From: Microlunatus parietis
Lineage (GTDB): Bacteria; Actinomycetota; Actinomycetes; Propionibacteriales; Propionibacteriaceae
Direction of reading: 5' to 3'
DNA length: 64,000 bases
Assembly: GCF_013407955.1 (NCBI RefSeq)
Contig: NZ_JACCBU010000001.1
Span: forward strand, 6,758,001-6,822,000
The notes under the pieces: model-generated
What the model saw: the letters and a program-made list of their open reading frames with translations, nothing else
What the model was told of the DNA's origin: nothing
Database searches by the model: none
Shown: positions 1-8,365 of the stretch, in pieces
Numbering within the stretch: the first letter of the stretch is position 1
Layout: every line of letters starts with the position of its first letter
Position numbers and translations under genes: made by a program

Positions 1-1737
1 CTGCTGATCGACTGCGAGAAGTTGATCATGGACGGCGGCTCGGCCGAGGAGGCGCTCTGGCTGCTCTGGACCGGCACCGGCTGGCCGGACAAGCTGCGCC
101 GCGAGGCGTCCGGCGGTGGTGAGCCGGCCCGCCGCGCCGACCGGGACCTGGACGCGATCTGTGCCCTGTTCGACGTGGCCGGCCGGTCCGAGGACGTGGT
201 CGGGCTGCGCGGCGTGACCGGGTTCCTGGCCGAGGTCGAGGGCCAGCAGATCCCGGCCGACACCCTGCGCGAAGCGGACCTCCGCGGCGAGGCCGTACGG
301 GTGCTGACAGCGCACCGGTCCAAGGGACTGGAGTGGCCGCTCGTCGTGGTCGCCGGCGTGCAGGAAGGCGTCTGGCCCGACGTCCGGCGCCGCGGCTCGC
401 TGCTCGAACCCGACCGGCTGTCCCGGCACGGGTTGGCCGACGACGTGCCGACCGCGATCCGGATCGCCGAGGAGCGGCGGCTGTTCTACGTCGCCTGCAC
501 CCGGGCCCGGAACCGGCTGGTGATCACCGCGGTCGCCGGCACCGAGGGGGAGGGCGACCAGCCGTCGCGGTTCCTGTCCGAACTCGGCGTGACCGTACGG
601 GATCTGCCCGGCCGGCCGCGCCGGCCGCTGACCCTGCCGGCCCTGGTCGGCGAGCTCCGCGCCGCCAGCGTCAACGCCGACCTGCCGCCGGTGCTCCGCG
701 AGCAGGCCGCGCTCCGGCTGGCCCGACTGGCGGACGCCCGCGACGACGACGGCCGGCCCTTGGTGCCGGCCGCCGACCCGCAGCGCTGGTGGGGCATGCT
801 CCCGCTCAGCGACACCGACGAGACGCCCCCTGAGCCTGTCGAAGGGCCAGGCCCGGACGACCCCGGCCCGTCGAAAGTTCCGCCGGTCGTCGCGCCGGAC
901 GCGCCGATCCAGCTGTCCGGCAGCCAGCTCGCCTCGGCGCTGGCCTGCCCGCGGCAGTGGTTCCTGTCCCGGCGCGCGCAGGCCGAGCAGGCCCGCGGCT
1001 CGGCCGCCGGTTTCGGCTCGGTGATCCACGTCCTGGCCGAGCACGGCGCCCGGGAGGGCATCGACCCGGACCGCCTGTCGGACCACCTGGAAACCGTGTG
1101 GGACCAGCTCGACTTCGACGCCAAGTGGCTGTCCGCGACCGAACGTGTCGAGGCCGAATCGGCGCTGGAACGGTTCGCCGCCTGGCAGCAGTACCGGACC
1201 GGGCAGCAGCTGCTCGGCACCGAGGTCGAGTTCGCGACCGAAGTTGATCTTGGTCCGGACCGGGTCCGGCTGACCGGCGTCGCCGACCGGGTGGAGCGGG
1301 ATCCCGACGGTCGGATCCGGATCATCGACTTCAAGACCGGCCGGTCCCAGCCGGCCGCGGTCGACGTAGCCCTGCAAGATCAACTCGGGGCCTACCAGCT
1401 GGCCGTGGCGCAGGGCGCGTTCGCCGAGGTGGCCGGCCCGAACGCCCGCCCGGCCGGTGCGGAATTGGTCTATCTGCGGCTGGCGGACGGCGCCGAGTTG
1501 CCCAAGGTGTTCCAGCAGGCCTCCCTCGACGACGTACCGTTCCCGGTCGCCGACCCGGAACCCGAGGACGATCCGGAACTGGCCGGCCAACCGACCTGGG
1601 TGCACCGGCGGCTGCTCCGGGCGGCCCGCACGATCCGTACCGAGACCTTCCACGCGACGGTCAACGGGTCCTGCCGGTACTGCCCGTTCGCCGGCAGCTG
1701 CCCGGCCCAGTCCGGCGGCCAGCGGGTGATCCCGTGA
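1..1737 (+). CDS. adnA: AdnA-like helicase-nuclease subunit, C-terminal part (5' end outside window)
   Basis: Partial gene: the frame is open from base 1, so the N-terminal ATPase half lies upstream. It encodes the C-terminal half of a UvrD-type motor (motif V/VI-like VLTAHRSKGLEW and RLFYVACTRARNRL) followed by a RecB/AddB-type nuclease with IIDFKTGR. Cysteines in CPRQWF and in CRYCPFAGSC fit the Fe-S clamp of AddB/AdnA-type nucleases. AdnA pairs with AdnB in the actinobacterial AdnAB end-resection machine of recombination. The stop overlaps the adnB start in GTGA, as expected for coupled subunits. The AdnA/AdnB assignment rests on gene order (adnA upstream in mycobacteria) and on the Fe-S cysteines. 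A short PEPVEG insertion is encoded by a dispersed repeat at 830-844. Confidence 0.85.
   Translation: MLIDCEKLIMDGGSAEEALWLLWTGTGWPDKLRREASGGGEPARRADRDLDAICALFDVAGRSEDVVGLRGVTGFLAEVEGQQIPADTLREADLRGEAVRVLTAHRSKGLEWPLVVVAGVQEGVWPDVRRRGSLLEPDRLSRHGLADDVPTAIRIAEERRLFYVACTRARNRLVITAVAGTEGEGDQPSRFLSELGVTVRDLPGRPRRPLTLPALVGELRAASVNADLPPVLREQAALRLARLADARDDDGRPLVPAADPQRWWGMLPLSDTDETPPEPVEGPGPDDPGPSKVPPVVAPDAPIQLSGSQLASALACPRQWFLSRRAQAEQARGSAAGFGSVIHVLAEHGAREGIDPDRLSDHLETVWDQLDFDAKWLSATERVEAESALERFAAWQQYRTGQQLLGTEVEFATEVDLGPDRVRLTGVADRVERDPDGRIRIIDFKTGRSQPAAVDVALQDQLGAYQLAVAQGAFAEVAGPNARPAGAELVYLRLADGAELPKVFQQASLDDVPFPVADPEPEDDPELAGQPTWVHRRLLRAARTIRTETFHATVNGSCRYCPFAGSCPAQSGGQRVIP
830..844 (+). repeat. 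Dispersed 15-bp repeat CTGAGCCTGTCGAAG inside adnA
   Basis: The same 15-mer occurs as its reverse complement at 57391-57405. Inside adnA it is read in frame and gives PEPVEG in the low-complexity linker between the helicase and nuclease domains, where an insertion would be tolerated. The sequence resembles a short repeat I recall as common in high-GC actinobacteria. Only the two copies in this window are seen directly. Confidence 0.6.
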
Positions 1738-4700
1738 CGGTTCACGCGCTCCGCCCGGTGGCGTCGGCGCGCCGGTTCGAGGGCACCGACGACCTGATCG
1801 AGGCGCTCGGCATCCGGTTCTCCGACCAGCAACTGGCCGCGATCACCGCGCCACTCGAGCCGAGCGTGATCATCGCCGGCGCCGGGTCCGGGAAGACGAC
1901 GGTGATGGCGGCGCGGGTGGTCTGGCTGGTCGGCATCGGCGCCGTCCGCCCGGAGGAGGTGCTCGGGCTGACCTTCACCCGCAAGGCCGCCGCCGAGCTG
2001 TCCGACCGGGTCCGGACGGCGCTGGTCCGGGCCGGCGTGGTGAGTGATCGCGGGATCGACGAGTCGGGCGAGCAGTTGATCATGACCTACGACGCGTTCG
2101 CGGCCCGGCTGGTGTCCGAACACGGCCTGCGGATCGGCGTCGACTCCGATCCGACCATGATCAGCGGCGCGACCCGGTACCGGCTGGCGTCGCGGGTGGT
2201 GCGGGCGGCCGCGGGTCCGTTCGAGTACATCTCCCGGCTGCGGCCGGGCACCGTGACCGACCGGGTGCTCCGGCTGGATGCGGACCTGCAGCAGCACCTG
2301 GTCGACGCGGGGCAGCTGGACCGGCACGCCCGGGACGTGCTGACCGGGTTCGCGTCCGCTCCGCTGAACAACCGCGGCAATGTGTACGCGGACGTGAAGC
2401 GGGCCATGATCGCCACCGAGGAACGGCTCGAACTGGCCAGCCTGGTCCGCGACTACCAGGAACTGAAGCGCCACCTCGGCGTGGTCGAGTTCGCCGACCA
2501 GATGGCGATCGCGGCCCGGCTCGCGGCCGAGGTGCCGCAGGTGTCGGCGTCCTTGCGGTCCGCCTTCAAGGTGGTGCTGCTGGACGAGTACCAGGACACG
2601 TCGGCGGCGCAGGCGATCATGCTCCGCGGCCTGTTCTCGGGGCGTACGCCGAGCGAAGGGCTCGGTCACCCGATCACCGCGGTCGGTGACCCGTTCCAGG
2701 CGATCTACGGCTGGCGCGGCGCCGCGGCGAGCAACATCCTGCAGTTCGCCGGCGAGTTCCGTACCGTCAAGGGCCAGCGCAGTCCCCGCTACGCACTGAC
2801 TGTGAACCGGCGCAGCGGCCACACGATCCTCGACGTGGCCAACGTGCTCAGCCGCCCGCTGCGGGCCGAGACCCTGCCCGGAGCGGAGGACGCGGCGCAG
2901 GGGATGGGCCTGCTGCAGGCACCGGAGAGCGCGGGGCCGGGCACGGTGCGGGCGGCGACGTTCGAGTCCTGGCCGGAGGAGGTCCGCTGGATCGCCGACC
3001 AGGTGATCATGATCAGGTCCGAGCAGCAGGTGCAGGCCTGGGCCGACATCGCGATCCTGACCCGCCGCAATGCCGACATCGGGCCGATCTACGCCGAGCT
3101 GACCAGCCGGGACATCCCGGTCGAGATCGTCGGCCTCGGCGGCCTGCTGAACCTGCCCGAGATCGCCGACGTGATCGCCACCCTGCGGGCGGTCGACGAT
3201 GTGACGGCCAACCCGGACCTGATCCGGCTGCTCACCGGGCCGCGGTGGAACGTGGGGCCTCGTGATCTTGCTCTGCTCGGCCGGCGGGCCAGGGCGCTGG
3301 CCCGCGACCATGATCATTCCGGTGCCGACGACGGGGACGACCTGGTGGCGTCGCTCGAGCTCGCCGTCGCCGACGTGGATCCGACCGACGTGGTCAGCCT
3401 GCTGGATGCCCTGGAGGGCCCGTACGACGAGCCGGGATCCCGGCCGGACGGTGCCGAGCCGCGGTTCGGGTCGGACGGCAACCCCGGCTACTCGGCGGCG
3501 GCGCTGACCCGGTTCCGCCAGTTGTCCGGCGAGCTGGCGTACCTGCGCCGGCATGCCGAGGAGCCGGTGCTCGACCTGGTCCGCCGGGTGATCAACATCC
3601 TCGGCCTGGACGTCGAACTGACCGCGACGCCGGAGTTCGCCCGGTCCGCCCGCCGTGATCAACTCGGGGCGTTCCTCGACGCGGTGGCGGACTACGTGGA
3701 CGTCGACGGCGAGGCCTCGCTGTCCGGTCTGCTGGCGTACCTGCAGGCCGAGATCGATCAAGGAAACGGGCTCGACCAGGCGGTGCCGACCGACCGCGAG
3801 GCGGTCAAGCTGCTCACCGTGCACAAGGCGAAGGGGCTCGAATGGGAGGTCGTTTTCCTTCCTGCGTTGGTGAAGGGGACGTTCCCGAGCGACCGGGTGA
3901 CCGACAACTGGGTGACCAACCCGGCCGTGCTGCCGGCCGACCTGCGCGGCGACGCCGACGCGATCCCGCAGCTCGCCGACACGACGAACTCGGCGATGGG
4001 GAACTACAAGCGGCAGCTCACCGAGCAGCAGTTGCTGTCCGAGGACCGGCTGGCCTACGTGGCGGCGACCCGGGCCAAGCAGCTGCTGATCGGGTCCGGC
4101 CACTGGTGGCGAGCCGAGTTGATCAAGCCACGGGTGATCTCGACCTATCTGCAGACGATCATGGCGGAGGCGGCCCGGCAGGGCGAGCTGGTGGCCGAGG
4201 CGCCGCCGCCCGGCGAGGCGAATCCGCTGGTTGTCGCCGCGGCTCCGCAGCCGTGGCCGAAGCCGTACGATCCGGATGCGCTGCGCCGCCGCCGGACGGC
4301 CGCTGCGGCTGTGGCCGAGGGCCGGGAGCGGAAGGCACAAAGCGGGACTTACGACGGGTCGACCGAGCCGCTGCTCCTTGATCACGAAGAGATCGTCGCG
4401 GCCTGGGACGACGACATCGAACGGCTGCTGGCCGAGCAGCGGGCGGCCCGGACCCCGGACCGTTCGGTGCGGCTGCCGGAGACCCTGTCGGCGTCGGCCG
4501 TGCTGCGGCTGAACGCCGACCCCTCCGGGTTCGCCGCCGACCTGGCCCGACCGATGCCACGCCCGCCGTCACGGGCGGCCCGGTTCGGCACCCGCTTCCA
4601 CCAGTGGGTCGAACAGCACTTCTCCGGCACCCTGCGCACCGGCGGCGTCGGCCAGCTGCCGCTGATCGACCCGGACGACCTGCCCGACCGCGCTGACAGC

Positions 4701-5090
4701 GGCGCCGCGGACGACGACGAGCTGCGCGAGCTGTGCCAGCGGTTCGCCGGCGGCCGGTTCGGCGCCGTGATCCCGTACGCGCTGGAGGCGCCGTTCACCC
4801 TGCTGCTCGGCGGCCGGCTGATCCGCGGCCGGATCGACGCCGTATATCGCCTCGACGACGAGACCGGCCCGCGGTTCCAGGTCCTGGACTGGAAGACCAG
4901 CCGGATCGGTGACGCCGACCCGCTGCAGCTGGCGATCTGCCGGGTCGCGTGGGCCGAACTCACCAGCCTTCCCCTCGATCGGGTGGACGCGGCCTTCTAT
5001 TACGTACGCGACGACCGCCTGCAACACCCCGCCGACCTCCCCGGCCGCCCGGAACTGGAACGCCTCCTCGCCGGAGACGCCAGGGGCTGA
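1734..5090 (+). CDS. adnB: AdnB-like ATP-dependent helicase-nuclease subunit
   Basis: Encodes 1118 aa, the usual length of AdnB (about 1,100 aa). N-terminal UvrD/Rep motor with Walker A GAGSGKTT, motif Ia TFTRKAAAEL, Walker B VVLLDEYQDTS, motif III GDPFQAIYGWRGA, motif V LLTVHKAKGLEWEVVFLP and motif VI RLAYVAATRAKQLL. The C-terminal RecB-family nuclease carries the GTRFHQWVE entry motif and the catalytic VLDWKTS. In mycobacteria AdnB is the lead motor of AdnAB, which unwinds and resects double-strand breaks. The GTG start at 1734 overlaps the adnA stop by 4 bp. The end is followed by decayed DNA, so the operon ends here. Confidence 0.93.
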   Translation: MTVHALRPVASARRFEGTDDLIEALGIRFSDQQLAAITAPLEPSVIIAGAGSGKTTVMAARVVWLVGIGAVRPEEVLGLTFTRKAAAELSDRVRTALVRAGVVSDRGIDESGEQLIMTYDAFAARLVSEHGLRIGVDSDPTMISGATRYRLASRVVRAAAGPFEYISRLRPGTVTDRVLRLDADLQQHLVDAGQLDRHARDVLTGFASAPLNNRGNVYADVKRAMIATEERLELASLVRDYQELKRHLGVVEFADQMAIAARLAAEVPQVSASLRSAFKVVLLDEYQDTSAAQAIMLRGLFSGRTPSEGLGHPITAVGDPFQAIYGWRGAAASNILQFAGEFRTVKGQRSPRYALTVNRRSGHTILDVANVLSRPLRAETLPGAEDAAQGMGLLQAPESAGPGTVRAATFESWPEEVRWIADQVIMIRSEQQVQAWADIAILTRRNADIGPIYAELTSRDIPVEIVGLGGLLNLPEIADVIATLRAVDDVTANPDLIRLLTGPRWNVGPRDLALLGRRARALARDHDHSGADDGDDLVASLELAVADVDPTDVVSLLDALEGPYDEPGSRPDGAEPRFGSDGNPGYSAAALTRFRQLSGELAYLRRHAEEPVLDLVRRVINILGLDVELTATPEFARSARRDQLGAFLDAVADYVDVDGEASLSGLLAYLQAEIDQGNGLDQAVPTDREAVKLLTVHKAKGLEWEVVFLPALVKGTFPSDRVTDNWVTNPAVLPADLRGDADAIPQLADTTNSAMGNYKRQLTEQQLLSEDRLAYVAATRAKQLLIGSGHWWRAELIKPRVISTYLQTIMAEAARQGELVAEAPPPGEANPLVVAAAPQPWPKPYDPDALRRRRTAAAAVAEGRERKAQSGTYDGSTEPLLLDHEEIVAAWDDDIERLLAEQRAARTPDRSVRLPETLSASAVLRLNADPSGFAADLARPMPRPPSRAARFGTRFHQWVEQHFSGTLRTGGVGQLPLIDPDDLPDRADSGAADDDELRELCQRFAGGRFGAVIPYALEAPFTLLLGGRLIRGRIDAVYRLDDETGPRFQVLDWKTSRIGDADPLQLAICRVAWAELTSLPLDRVDAAFYYVRDDRLQHPADLPGRPELERLLAGDARG

Positions 5091-5119
5091 CTCGATGCTT
5101 CCGCGGATCGCTGGTCAGC

Positions 5120-5468
5120 TCACGCCGTTCCCGGTCCGGGCGCCGCGTCGAACCGGGGACCGGCGTGCCCGGCCAGCAGGCACCAGCGGCCGGCTGGCCG
5201 GTCTCGTCCATGACGAGGTCGACCACCGTTCCGGTCACCACGGCGCAGTCACCGACGACGCGGACCACCGGCCACTCGATCGATTGCGCGGCCCAACTGA
5301 CTGTTGTGGTGTTGCGCCGTACGTAGTCGTCCCGGTCCAGCACGAGCTCGGCCTAGGAGGTCCAGCGACACTCTTCGTGCATCAGCTCCCGCAACTGGTC
5401 GGGATCACGGCCGCGAGCGCCTCCGCCCGAAGCCGAACGACCGCGAGAACCTCCTCTGCCTCGGTCAC
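5120..5468 (-). pseudogene. Decayed SnoaL/NTF2-like (DUF4440-type) gene
   Basis: Four pieces of one small NTF2-like protein lie in order on the minus strand but in different frames. A GTG start at 5468 begins MTEAEEVLAVVRLRAEALA; RDPDQLRELMHEECRWTS then ends at a stop; LDRDDYVRRNT and VVRVVGDCAVVTGTVVDLV follow in a third frame; CLLAGHAGPRF finishes in a fourth piece that ends at 5120. Intact relatives read RDP-LHPxFRWTSHTG-RxxYVxRN-VVRxxGDxAVVTG-LAGHAGPR, so the pieces are collinear. At least two frameshifts and one stop make it non-functional. The family tag comes from these remembered motifs. Confidence 0.6.
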
Positions 5469-5490
5469 AGCACCAACCTAGACTTCGACG

Positions 5491-6354
5491 ATGACCACCG
5501 CGGACGCCGAACCCACCCGCCCACGGCCGGAGTTCCCGTTGCGTCCGGAGTTCGCTCCCGATCTCTTCGCCGGTGCGGGGGAGGACTACGCGCGCTATCG
5601 CGACGGCTACCCCGACGCGATGCTGGACGAGATCGTCGGCGTGGCCGGCGCGACGGGCGACGGGGTCCTGCTGGACCTGGCCTGCGGTACCGGCCAGGTG
5701 GCGATCCCGATGGCACGGCGGTTCCGTACGGTGTGGGCCGTCGACCAGGAGCCGGACATGATCAAGGTCGGCGCGGCGGAAGCGGCCCGGGCCGGGGTCG
5801 AGATCCGCTGGACCTGCAGCAGCGCGGAACGACTCTCGATCACCGACGGTGATCTGGAGTTGATCACCGTCGCCAACGCCTTCCACCGCCTCGACCGGCG
5901 AGCCGTCGCCCGGTCGGCACGGGGCTGGCTGCGGCCCGGCGGAGCGCTGGTGATCATGGGCTCCGGACGGATCCCGGGCGAGCCCCTGCCCGACTGGGAA
6001 TCCGTGGTCCGGACGGCGATCCGGGACTGGCACCAGTCGAATCCGCCGGCCACTCCGACCTCCGACCAGAGCCCGCCCGATCAGCGAAAGGTTTCCCACG
6101 AGGACCTGCTGGTCGAGGAGGGCTACCGCGTCAGCCACCGCTCCTTCGTCGTGGCCCGGGAACGCACGCTGGACGAAGTGATCGGCCACGTCTATTCGCG
6201 TTCGAACTCGACCCGCCGCGCCCTCGGCCCGAACGCCGCCGACTTCGAAGCCGACCTGCGCCAACGCCTCCTGGCCCGGCACCCGGACGGCCGCTACCCC
6301 GAAGACCTCGGCTACTTCTACTCCGTCGCACACCCGATCACCGGAGCAGCGTAA
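5491..6354 (+). CDS. Class I SAM-dependent methyltransferase
   Basis: 287 aa. Rossmann-type methyltransferase with motif I LLDLACGTGQVAIPMA (about residues 51-66), the acidic end of strand 2 (VDQEPDMI) and a motif IV-like stretch ELITVANAFHRLD. It belongs to the broad Methyltransf_11/25 group, whose members act on small molecules or lipids, so the substrate cannot be inferred. It stands alone between the decayed NTF2-like gene and a repeat array. The ATG at 5491 lies just upstream of the conserved core. The C-terminal third (SNSTRRALGPNAADFEADLR) is typical of actinobacterial members. Confidence 0.8.
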   Translation: MTTADAEPTRPRPEFPLRPEFAPDLFAGAGEDYARYRDGYPDAMLDEIVGVAGATGDGVLLDLACGTGQVAIPMARRFRTVWAVDQEPDMIKVGAAEAARAGVEIRWTCSSAERLSITDGDLELITVANAFHRLDRRAVARSARGWLRPGGALVIMGSGRIPGEPLPDWESVVRTAIRDWHQSNPPATPTSDQSPPDQRKVSHEDLLVEEGYRVSHRSFVVARERTLDEVIGHVYSRSNSTRRALGPNAADFEADLRQRLLARHPDGRYPEDLGYFYSVAHPITGAA

Positions 6355-6417
6355 CCGCAGTTCGCCGAACCGCGACCCGTCCACGAGCGACCCCGGCTCG
6401 CCACCGGCCCGCATTCG

Positions 6418-6880
6418 CGATCGTCCGCGCATTCGCGCCCGTCGCCGCATCAGCGACCGCCTCGTGCATTCGCGACCGCTTCGTGCATTCGCGATCGTCC
6501 GGGCGTCCGCGACCGCCCGACCCATCTGGGACCGCTTCGTGTTTTCGCGATCGTCCGGGCGTCCGCGACCGCCCTACCCATCTGGGACCCCGGGTGTCCG
6601 CGACCGCCGCCGCATCCGCGACCGCCTCGTGTTTTCGCGATCGTCCGTGCATCCGCGACCGCCTCACCCACTGGGACCGTCCGGGCGTCCGCGACCGCCT
6701 CACCCATCTGGGACCGTCCGGGCGTCCGCGACCGCCTCACCCATCTGGGACCGTCCGGGCGTCCGCGACCACCTCACGTCCGCGAACCTCCCCGCATCCG
6801 CGACCCCCACCACATCCGCGGCCACGTCACGCACCCGCGACCACGCACTCATCCGCGACCGCCCCACGCATGCGCGACGG
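6418..6880 (+). repeat. Degenerate array of short 'CGTCCGCGACCG' repeats with a 37-bp tandem core
   Basis: About 460 bp made almost wholly of variants of C(G/A)TCCGCGACCG, separated by CCCATCTGGGAC, TTCGTG and TTTTCGCGATCG pieces. From 6673 to about 6780 a 37-bp unit starting GGGACCGTCCGGGCGTCC is repeated three times (starts 6673, 6710, 6747), the last copy diverging. A longer period of about 57 bp is visible at 6487-6590. In the minus frames the unit reads as runs of VADART-like residues, which produce long but meaningless ORFs. The same family recurs at 13741-13891. Confidence 0.8.
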
Positions 6881-6926
6881 TTGCAACAGTCGCGGATGCG
6901 TGGAGCGGTCGCGGATGCGTTCGGAG

Positions 6927-7022
6927 TTGGGCGTCGACGTCGTCGGCGAGAGGGTCGAGCGGCCGGCGACGAGGTCGGCCGGGGTGCCCTCGAAGACGAT
7001 TGAGTCGCCCGGTTGCCGGCGG
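6927..7022 (-). pseudogene. Decayed duplicate of the 3' end of the uvrA-like gene
   Basis: In one minus frame this segment reads GDSIVFEGTPADLVAGRSTL, nearly identical to the C-terminus of the UvrA-like protein at 13892-16297 (GGTIVFEGTPADLVAGRSTL). The nucleotide match continues past the gene end into the flanking repeat: 6880-7022 aligns with 13845-14003 with an 11-bp deletion (the TGEHLADYVGA end is damaged) and a mutated stop. It has no promoter or start and is clearly a fragment. Confidence 0.8.
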
Positions 7023-7203
7023 CCGACGGCCTGGCTCGCCGCCTGCGCCGACCGCGATCCCGTGGCCGCCGTGGCTCCGGCGGACTGGCTGGTCCGGGTT
7101 CGGACGGGCGGTTTCGGACCGGCTCCGGGATCGGGCCGAGCGGGCGTCGGGTCGCGGGCCGCCTGGCCCGGCGTGCGGCTGCGCCGACCCGGACCGGGGT
7201 CGA

Positions 7204-7572
7204 TTTCGCCGAGGGAACGAACTGCGGCTGCTGCTCACGTCGGCCGGTCTCCCGGAGCCCGCCCGTAATCGGAGGATCGGCGTCGACGTGCCGATCGACC
7301 GGGATGGACCTCGCCTCGAAGAGTTGATGATCATCGTCGAGTAGGACGGAGACCAGCACCGGACCGACCCGATGCAATGGAGTCGCGACATTGCACGACA
7401 CGAGGCCGCCCGATACCGGATCGTCCGGGTCACCCACGGCCGGATGCCGGACCTTCCCGAGACCGCCGAAACGGTCCACGCGATCCTTGACCGAACGCGG
7501 ATACCGCGGACCCACCCACCTTCACCCGCGAATGGCGGGCCCGGTTCGAACACCGACTGTGTCGATTCCTAA
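7204..7572 (+). pseudogene. Decayed DUF559 (VSR-like endonuclease fold) gene
   Basis: The frame reads NELRLLLTSAGLPEP, then ELMIIVE, an in-frame TAG at 7342-7344, then DGDQHRTDPMQWSRDIAR and YRIVRVTHGRMPDL, ending at TAA 7570-7572. Intact DUF559 proteins of actinobacteria read LRLLL..AGLP.P ... VEYDGxxHR.D..QW..DI.R.E ... WRIVRVT, so the stop replaces the tyrosine of EYDG (TAC to TAG is the likely change). Just upstream the expected SPRE motif sits in another frame (around 7203-7215), suggesting a frameshift too. DUF559 shares the Vsr-like nuclease fold. The true 5' limit is lost in the decayed sequence. Confidence 0.6.
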
Positions 7573-7876
7573 CGCCGAACGAGCCTATTGCAGAATGCGG
7601 GCCGCGGGCGTCATCCTCTGAGATTTCGGCTGTCGCAGTTCCACCCTGAAATTCACCGCAGGTGGTCGCCTCGACGGCTCGACCAGCCGCGCGGGCAGTC
7701 CGCCCGACCGGCCCATCACTGAGTGGACGCGTTGACCCCGATTTCGAACGATTCCGCCGGTCAACGCGTCCGCTCGATGAAGTCACGGACCAGCAACCGA
7801 GTGTCCCGAATCCGGAACAGGTTGAAATCCCGATTCGGCGTCGTTGACGTCAGAGTCGACGTGCGCGTGCCGACGT
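7573..7876. other. Intergenic stretch with no recognised gene
   Basis: About 300 bp between the DUF559 remnant and the convergent small gene at 7877. Short frames exist on both strands, but none has a ribosome site, recognisable motif or normal codon use. Base composition is slightly lower in GC than the neighbours. Confidence 0.5.
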
Positions 7877-8350
7877 TCAGGATTGCGGTACGGGTTCGTC
7901 GGGGAAGTGGCGTTCCCAGAGGGCGCGGGCGGCTGGGCGGAAATCCGGTAGGTCGAAGTCGATGTAGTGGATCAGCATTTCCGGCAGTTCATCCAGGTCC
8001 TGGAGAATGGTCCGGCGCAGGGTTTCGCGGAACTCGTCGTCGCCACCAGGCACGGGCTCCCCGGGGTAGAGGTCGCGCCACAGGCGGCGCAGGTAGAGCA
8101 TCCCAGATCCGTCGTCAAAGGCTGTTATGGAGCCAATATTCTCTTCGATCCCGTCGTTGAAACCCTCCATCGCATCCCGTAGCTGTCGTTTGAAGACATT
8201 CGATAGGGGATCACCAGACTGAACGAAACCTTGCAACTCCTCGAAGTCGTTGATCTCCGGGTTGAGATAGTTCTCCAAGATGCGGTAGAGCCAGCCGTAC
8301 TCGATCTCATCGGGGTTTCCGTTGACCCATGGTCGGTCTCTGAACCTCAC
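7877..8350 (-). CDS. Small acidic protein, probable immunity protein for the upstream toxin
   Basis: 157 aa, not recognised with confidence. The GTG start at 8350 has a perfect AGGAGG eight bases upstream, immediately after the toxin stop at 8366, so it is the last gene of the type VII-like operon. The protein is acidic, helical and lacks a signal peptide or TM segment, as expected for a cytosolic immunity protein. The N-terminal part (LYRILENYLNPEINDFEELQ) loosely recalls CdiI-type immunity proteins with a YFHQD-like motif, but I would not rely on this. Function is inferred from position only. Confidence 0.6.
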   Translation of the reverse strand: MRFRDRPWVNGNPDEIEYGWLYRILENYLNPEINDFEELQGFVQSGDPLSNVFKRQLRDAMEGFNDGIEENIGSITAFDDGSGMLYLRRLWRDLYPGEPVPGGDDEFRETLRRTILQDLDELPEMLIHYIDFDLPDFRPAARALWERHFPDEPVPQS

Positions 8351-8365
8351 AGTCTCACTCCTCCT

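Noticed and set aside
1470..4385. 971-aa minus-strand frame opposite adnB
   Set aside because: Arg/Gly/His/Pro-rich shadow of a GC-rich gene; adnB has all helicase and nuclease motifs.
6418..6880. Possible CRISPR array
   Set aside because: Repeats are short, degenerate and tandem or nested; spacers are not unique and no cas gene is near.
6700..7515. 271-aa minus-strand frame across the repeats and DUF559 remnant
   Set aside because: It crosses three unrelated pieces (DUF559 antisense, uvrA fragment, repeats), and the DUF559 sense is on the plus strand.
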